DNA of 64,000 nt. Origin: Aurelia coerulea. Its lineage: Eukaryota > Cnidaria > Scyphozoa > Semaeostomeae > Ulmaridae. Both the position numbers and the translations under genes were made by a program. The notes beneath the pieces are model-generated. The model had not been told where the DNA came from, did not search any database, and saw only the letters and a program-made list of their open reading frames with translations. The DNA lies in assembly GCA_039566865.1 (NCBI GenBank), contig CM076948.1:17805001-17869000 (forward strand), given 5' to 3'. Shown in pieces: positions 58,996-64,000 of the stretch (the first letter of the stretch is position 1; every line of letters starts with the position of its first letter).

Positions 58996-59139
58996 CGAGG
59001 GGCAAATCACTCATTCGAAAAAGCGTACGAGATTTTTTAGAACAAAAGGATTTTTACAGATTTTTAATGGATTTTTTTTGAAAACAAAAGGATTTTTGCC
59101 AACAGTGTACGCGATTTTTTACGAGTGAATTGCCCCTCG
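58996..59139. mobile_element. 144-bp hAT-like MITE with perfect 8-bp TSD
   Basis: TIR CGAGGGGCAAATCACTC at the left and GAGTGAATTGCCCCTCG at the right. Subterminal AAAAAGCGTACGAG also recurs inverted as GTACGCGATTTTTT. The exact duplication CCTGCTTC lies on both sides (58988-58995, 59140-59147). The interior repeats AAAAGGATTTTT. It is inserted in the centre of the inverted duplication. Confidence 0.9.
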
Positions 59140-59507
59140 CCTGCTTCGATCAGCCCTGACGTGACAACGAGATCTTCAATGCTAGATACTTTAAACCTTT
59201 TTTTTGTCGTTCCCATAAATGCACATTGACGATGAAAAGATCCAAGAAAAGGATCTTTTGATACCTGCTTGAATTGTTATTCTTTACTTCCAATATCAAA
59301 CAGGCTGGTCACCAGTCAGCGACATGAACGGCATTGACTTATTCTCAATCATCTGGAGGCATCTTTCCATAGTTTCCTTCACAAAAGATTTTCTTGAAGG
59401 AGCAGGGAACGTCAAATGATAACAGACCTTGTTTTTTTATTTAGTTTTCGTGGATTGCTGCCTCAAGCCAGAATAGGCTCAAATCTTCTGATCCTCTACT
59501 GGTGGAA

Positions 59508-60290
59508 AATGCTAGAGCCTTTGGGATCTCATATTAAAGTAACAAATGACTTGATCGTCAATCTTCAGTTGTTTACCCGTTCCTTCATATACAGTGATGT
59601 GAGATCAGATACTATGGGCCAATCAAGAGCAACCAAATAGAATGACATGAAAAAGAAAGTAACTTCAGGAATTCCGCCAGATTCAGATTCACTCCTGCAC
59701 CACATCAAAAGGGTCAGTTATCAGGCATAGATTCTAAAACGCAATGATGATCCAACACAGCCAACCACTTGTCACTGTCACGATGATGAAGAACAGAATG
59801 AACTGTTTTAAAAGCCATTTTTGCTCTCTGTGAAGATATGTATGAGTGCATAAAAAGTCTGTTCGTTCAAAACTGAGTTCTTCTTGTTTCAAAATTGACA
59901 TCAGGGGTTTTGTCGAACTCCTCTCATTTTGACTATTGGCGCGCCATGACCCCCCCCTCCCTTAAAACTGTATTTTATGAGCTGAACTAGAATCAGGGCA
60001 TCTTAGTCTTCCATATAAGTGATTTCCAAAGCTTCTAAGTTGTAAGGCATGGATTCTAAAACGCTTATGATGACCCAACACAGCCACCTTCACCATTGGA
60101 GCATGGATGGTGCATAAATATGGACGGGAGAATTATCCCAGTCAAAAAATCAAAAGCAATGCTGCCAGATAATTTATACATTCTTGCAGAACAGCAGCGC
60201 AAGCTCAATATTAAAGACACAGAGAATTACTCAGAGTCATCCACATATTCCGATAGCGATGATGAAGAACAGAATGAACTGTTTTAAAAG
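59508..60290 (+). pseudogene. DTDV-family gene tail, right-arm copies
   Basis: The plus strand repeats the C-terminal part of the minus-strand pseudogene: first a copy with LEPLGSHIKVTNDLIVNLQL and an internal deletion, then a second copy beginning at EHGWCINMDGRI whose last 63 codons are identical to the left arm. The identity points to a recent inverted duplication or conversion between arms. Confidence 0.75.
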
Positions 60291-60759
60291 CGATTTTTGC
60301 TCTCTGTAAAGTTTATATGAGTGAATAAAAGGTCTGTTCGTTCAGAACCGAGTTCTTCTTGTTTCAAAATTGACATCAGGGGGTTCTGTCAAATTCCTCT
60401 CATTTTAACCATCGGCACACCATGACCCCCTCCCCCAAAACTGTATTTTATGAGCTGAACTAGAATCAGGGCATCTCAGTCTTCCATATAAGTGATTTCC
60501 AATGCTTCTAAGTTGTATTGCACATTGGGGTATAACAAGTGCAGGTGAGCTAGCCCATTTTTCTCCACGCCCCCCTGAAACAAATTTTCCCCACCAAATC
60601 TCGAGGTATATCCCCGCTCAAATGAAAGAGCATGTTCGAAAGTACCTAAAAACACCTTCAAACCTAGTTCTCCTCAAAATAGTCACGGGACCCTGAAAAG
60701 TAACCCCACTAATTATGGAATTCAAATATAATCTATATCCTCCTGAAATTGAAGTCCCA

Positions 60760-60975
60760 TTTTTCAGAATTTTCTCGGAAAGACCCCCATCAGACTTCTT
60801 CCTTTGCTTTTTTAAATAACCAATTCTCCAAAAATGGAGCGTTTTCCAACGATCTAAAGGGCGTGGCCATGAAAATTTTCCCGAGGGCAAGCCCCCGGAC
60901 CCCCATTTATCATCACTCCGCTCGCATGAAGCTTCAGCCCCCCCAACATGAATTTCGTTCCGACAGGCCTGACAT
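60760..60975 (-). repeat. Dispersed repeat CGTCGGAACGAAATTC, copy 2
   Basis: Inverse of the repeat at 41090-41245: GTCGGAACGAAATTCATG, a G-run, CTGAAGCTTCATGCGAGCGG, GGGGGTCCGGGGGCTTGCCC and TCGTTGGAAAACGC. It is about 80 percent similar by eye. Confidence 0.7.
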
Positions 60976-61077
60976 TTCAGGGTGTTTATTATCAATTACG
61001 AAAACTATACTTCTTACTAGAACTGTAATTATATACCATATAATCTAGCAAAAAGAATTATAGTTTTCGTTACCGAT

Positions 61078-61395
61078 GAAAAGACAATTAGATTCCGTTT
61101 ACAAGAACTGAAAAACTGGCTTTTAAATTGCAACTATCCCAACTCCTTAATTGAACGAGCATTCCACAAAGCAAAATGACAAGGTCCTGCACCGAGTAAA
61201 ACAAGAGATATTATACCACTTGTCACAACATTTTACCCAAGTTTAAGTCATAGCCATGTTATCAAGACCATTTCAAACCTTTTAAAGGCATTCAAGACCC
61301 GGACACAAAGAGAAAATTGAACGATACGACACTAATCCTGGCATAAAGCAACCTCCAAACCTTATCTCGATTCTAACGAATGCGAAATTTACAGC
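61078..61395 (+). pseudogene. Penelope-like retroelement remnant
   Basis: The plus-strand translation gives RFRLQELKNWLLNCNYPNSL, IERAFHKAK, a stop, then TRDIIPLVTTFYPSLSHSHV and IKTISNLLKAF. After frameshifts it gives DTTLILA and KQPPNLISILTNAKF. The order 'L--WL--R-YP--LI--AF-KA ... LVTTY-P ... I-K-I---L ... P-NL--LL--AKF' is the segment after the RT domain in Penelope-like and similar elements. At least two frameshifts and one stop show it is dead. Penelope-like elements are known to carry hammerhead ribozymes, so its presence matters for the array at 30.3-31.3 kb. Confidence 0.65.
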
Positions 61396-61433
61396 ACAAT
61401 TTAGCCAAGAGCCCCCCCCCCCCCGTGCCGATA

Positions 61434-61502
61434 TCATTGTCTTGATATTCAGGTAGCAGTGACCTTTCAAATGGAGCTTCTTTTTTTGACTCATCCGGTA
61501 GT
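61434..61502 (-). mobile_element. End of an ACCGGGTGAGTCA-family element
   Basis: Read inverted, it starts TACCGGATGAGTCAAAAAAA and continues TTTGAAAGGTCAC and TATCAAGACAATGATATCGG, matching 25095-25170. Its other side is lost at a poly-C run. It separates the Penelope-like and LINE relics. Confidence 0.7.
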
Positions 61503-61509
61503 TTGTCTT

Positions 61510-61745
61510 ATTTATGTTTAATGATAATTTATTAGCATCAAGCCATTTCTTGACTAATTTCAGCTCTTTGTTGACATTTTTATTCAAATTAGATAAATCT
61601 TTGGATTCATAATAAATGATTGTATCATCAGCAAAGAGATAAATCCAAGTTCTTAGAAGCATTTGTTAGATCATTGATATAGATATGGAAGAATAATGCG
61701 CCCAGTACAGAACCTTGTGGTACTCCAGTTCAGAAGTAATTGAAA
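61510..61745 (-). pseudogene. LINE reverse transcriptase relic with FADD box
   Basis: The minus-strand translation, with one frameshift, gives TGVPQGSVLGALFFHIYIND, then LFADDTIIYYESKDL and LKLVKKWLDANKLSLNINKT. These are the canonical RT motifs GVPQGS-LGPLLF--YIND and F-ADDT of a Jockey/CR1-like LINE. It is cut at 61502 by a TIR-element end. The family differs from the YADD copies at 13 and 47 kb. Confidence 0.85.
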
Positions 61746-63280
61746 GTAAGTTAGAATTACTTCCTTGCTAAGTAAGATAGAGTTTTATTTTGAGACACAT
61801 ATCTTGGGATTTTCGACGTTCAAAACCCATCATTATGCGAGGCAGGTACCCTTTGCTCTTTACAGGAAACAAACCTCCTCCAGGTAAAACGATGAATTTC
61901 TAGTTCAGGTAGTCTCATTCGCATGAGCATGCGCGAAGATCTTAAGGGATGTCGGTGGGCAATGACGTAACCATCATCTTCGCTGGTGCGTCTTTTGGCC
62001 TAAGTAAAGGTTTGGATCAGAAAGGAGAGTAAAAACCCAATAACGTTGTACTGCCGGTTGCTGCATTTATGAATAAAAGTGTTGAAAGATATGCCCGACT
62101 CGCACGGAGGAGTCTTCTGACATTTTCATCCAAACTTTGCAACATATTGTGCCGCAAGCAAGAGAAGATTTGTGCTGCTCGTCCACGGGGAACTTCAAAT
62201 TTTTATATGACTTAACAAAGGTAGGCCAATTGGGGGAAGGCAAGGGGCAGTAATTAATTAGGGACATGCGTCATTGTCGGTAAGAAACGAGAAAGGCTCA
62301 CTAAGCTACTGCTAAAAACTTTATTAGAATTTATTCCCTCTGTTGAGCTTCTGATATGACGCTGTCTTTTACTGGACTAAAAGCGAGTTTACCTAACATG
62401 GCATAGCAGGTACTTTTGGGTGAAGCCATTGCAGTGCACGGCCCGATGAAACACAGACGACAGTGCTTTTGGACCAAAACAATGGCTATTAAGTTCTGTT
62501 TATGTACGCGAACAAGTCTAAGTCTTCGTCGATGACTGTTTCAAAAAACACTTCAATATGGATACAATCCAACTTTGAGAAACATGTCAATCTTCTCGAC
62601 ATTCCCTATCATCTAATCTACAACAGATTTTTTTGTCATTCGAGAGCTCCGCCTCCGTCTGAGTTCTGCTGATACAGTCATACAAATATCCCTAGCTTGG
62701 TGATCAAAATGCATGTTGCTAAAAGGTTTCACAGAGCCTTCACACTGCACGTATTTTTCATAGGAAGTTATAGAAAACTCTCAACTCTTAGATTAACCAA
62801 AACAATCAAGAAACTAGAGTAGGGTGAAGGAAATTCAGTTTTCAAATCGCTGGGGAGAGAGAATAGTAAAGTTTCCAACTCAGGCCTGACATTGCCAAGA
62901 AATCCATCGTATTTGCTACAACATATTCCGCCTTTTGGCGAGAATTGAGGGGCAGTTTCCCCCTCCCAAACATCTCAAGTTTGCCACTTTTTGTGTAGGA
63001 ATTTGAAACGAAATGTTTAATAAGATTCAGGAGATCCCCACCGATCAGACATTCTTTAGTAACTCATTAAGAAATTGCTCAGAAACTTTCAATGCTCATT
63101 TTGTTTTAAATCTAAGAAAACTTTTGTTAAGATTGTCAATACAGTACTGTAACTGTCAAAAAATATTTGACTTGCGAGTCCTGGGAAATTAAAGCTGCAG
63201 TTAACAAAAGTTTCTAAGCTTTTCATGCAGGCAGCACAACTTCTCAATATTGGAAAAATTGAGCCAACTATTTCTTAATT
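61746..63280. other. Non-coding DNA, no gene recognised
   Basis: A 66-codon minus-strand frame (62067-62267) matches nothing I know. No notable repeats were recognised until about 63290. Confidence 0.4.
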
Positions 63281-63289
63281 GTTTTTAGA

Positions 63290-64000
63290 TTATTGTGGCC
63301 TTTTCAGCCTAACAATCAGCCTAGAAAAAACAATTTTAAATGAGATTGTCTGGCTCATACTGAATGAATTTTCTACAGTAAAGAGACAACCAATCGCAAA
63401 ATGCAACTGCGAAAACCGCTTTTCAAAAACTCTGGTTTTCGAAATGTGGCGAAGTTAAACAATTTCGGTAAAATTTTGGTGCAATTGTAAATAATACAGA
63501 AGAGAAAAATTCGAAAGCCACAGTCGCACTTTTAACTTTGCCACACTTCTAAAACCAGAGTTATTGAAAGGCAGTTTTAACAGTTGCCTTTTACAATTTG
63601 TTGTCTATTTGCTGCTCAGTATGAGCCTAGGATCCTCTTCAAAATAACTTCTTCTAGGTCAATTGTTCTAGCCCTCCAATGTTTCCCTTCGAAATCATTT
63701 TCCTATCCATGCCTATTCTATCACTATTTTTTCTAAATATCGCCACATTTCTTAAACCAGAGTTTTGGAAAAGTGGTTTTCACAGTTGCATTCTGCAATT
63801 CGTGGTCTATATACTGTAAAAAAATTCGTTTAGTATGAGCCAGGCGATTTTCCTCAAAAACAACTTTTTCCAGATCGATTGTTCTGGCCTTCCAATGTTT
63901 TTCTTCGAAGCCATTTTCCGCTCCATGCCTCTTCTAATTAAGTTTTTAAAATATTGGTACATTTCTAAAACCAGAGTTTTTCAAAAACCGTTTTCGCATT
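63290..64000. repeat. Inverted and tandem repeat running off the window
   Basis: An about 220-bp unit is present twice in tandem (about 63550-63770 and 63771-64000). Both copies contain CCAGAGTTTT, CAGTATGAGCC or TAGTATGAGCC, and TTCCAATGTTTTTCTTCGAA-like phrases. A third copy lies inverted at about 63290-63450 (TGGCTCATACTGAA, ACTCTGGTTTTCGAAATGTG). It is probably one arm and part of the other of a long foldback that continues past the window edge. Confidence 0.65.

Larger units (their letters stand above)
56397..60720. repeat. 4.3-kb inverted duplication around a degenerate repeat-family gene
   Basis: The left arm (about 56397-57265) and right arm (about 59508-60718) are near-identical inverse copies. 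They share, for example, the outer TTTTCAGGGTCCCGTGACTA and the tail reading frame. The right arm is itself partly doubled: a deleted copy (59508-60050) is followed by a better copy (60051-60718). The centre (57270-59500) is single-copy and holds the rest of the gene remnant. The outer flanks (56217 and 60760-60975) are both ends of one dispersed repeat, suggesting that the whole block inserted into, or moved with, that repeat. Confidence 0.8.

Noticed and set aside
62067..62267. 66-codon minus-strand frame as a small gene
   Set aside because: No family resemblance, no splice or start context, and length expected by chance in AT-rich DNA.

Overview
The window looks like AT-rich nuclear DNA from an invertebrate animal. 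A cnidarian-type genome is my best guess, but no marker gene settles this. It holds one convincing host gene, spread thinly over about 25 kb, and is otherwise packed with mobile elements and tandem repeats. I see no rRNA, no conventional tRNA gene, no CRISPR and no bacterial-type genes.

Host gene (+ strand, 26889-52290). I assembled seven exons whose splice sites and reading frame fit throughout: a signal-peptide exon, an exon carrying a ROR/Frizzled-type cysteine-rich domain (CRD), two homologous Ser/Thr-rich stalk exons, a short Ser/Gln-rich exon, a transmembrane exon, and a last exon encoding a short acidic cytoplasmic tail. All six introns are phase 1. The spliced model is 1371 nt (456 residues plus stop). 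It predicts a single-pass type I membrane protein with a ROR-like CRD and no kinase domain. Its introns hold most of the mobile elements in the middle of the window.

1-12 kb: a TTAA-flanked palindromic element (1868-2295), then about 83 copies of a 101-bp satellite (2683-11036) inside what looks like one TIR transposon (2663-12010). 12-26 kb: a LINE reverse-transcriptase relic, two near-identical short elements bracketing a 1.6-kb segment, a second LINE tail, a 30-bp minisatellite, segmental duplications, and nested TIR and hAT-like insertions. 26-44 kb: the 5' half of the host gene, with many foldback/MITE insertions, several with readable target-site duplications (TSDs). 44-52 kb: the 3' half of the host gene, with long (ATC)n arrays and a young 5'-truncated LINE. 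53-55 kb: a Mutator-like foldback with a 9-bp TSD, itself interrupted by a TTAA-flanked foldback. 56-61 kb: a large inverted duplication of a degenerate repeat-family gene. 61-64 kb: a Penelope-like remnant, a LINE remnant and an inverted/tandem repeat that runs off the window.

Most striking find: a 3.5-copy tandem array of a 273-bp unit at 30303-31257. Each full unit contains a complete type III hammerhead ribozyme motif (GUC cleavage site, CUGAUGA and GAA core, three stems) and a tRNA-like head with A- and B-box sequences. A 14-17 bp TSD flanks the whole multimer. This is the architecture of a retrozyme or hammerhead-bearing SINE that inserted as a multimer. A Penelope-like remnant, from a class known to carry hammerheads, lies in the same window.
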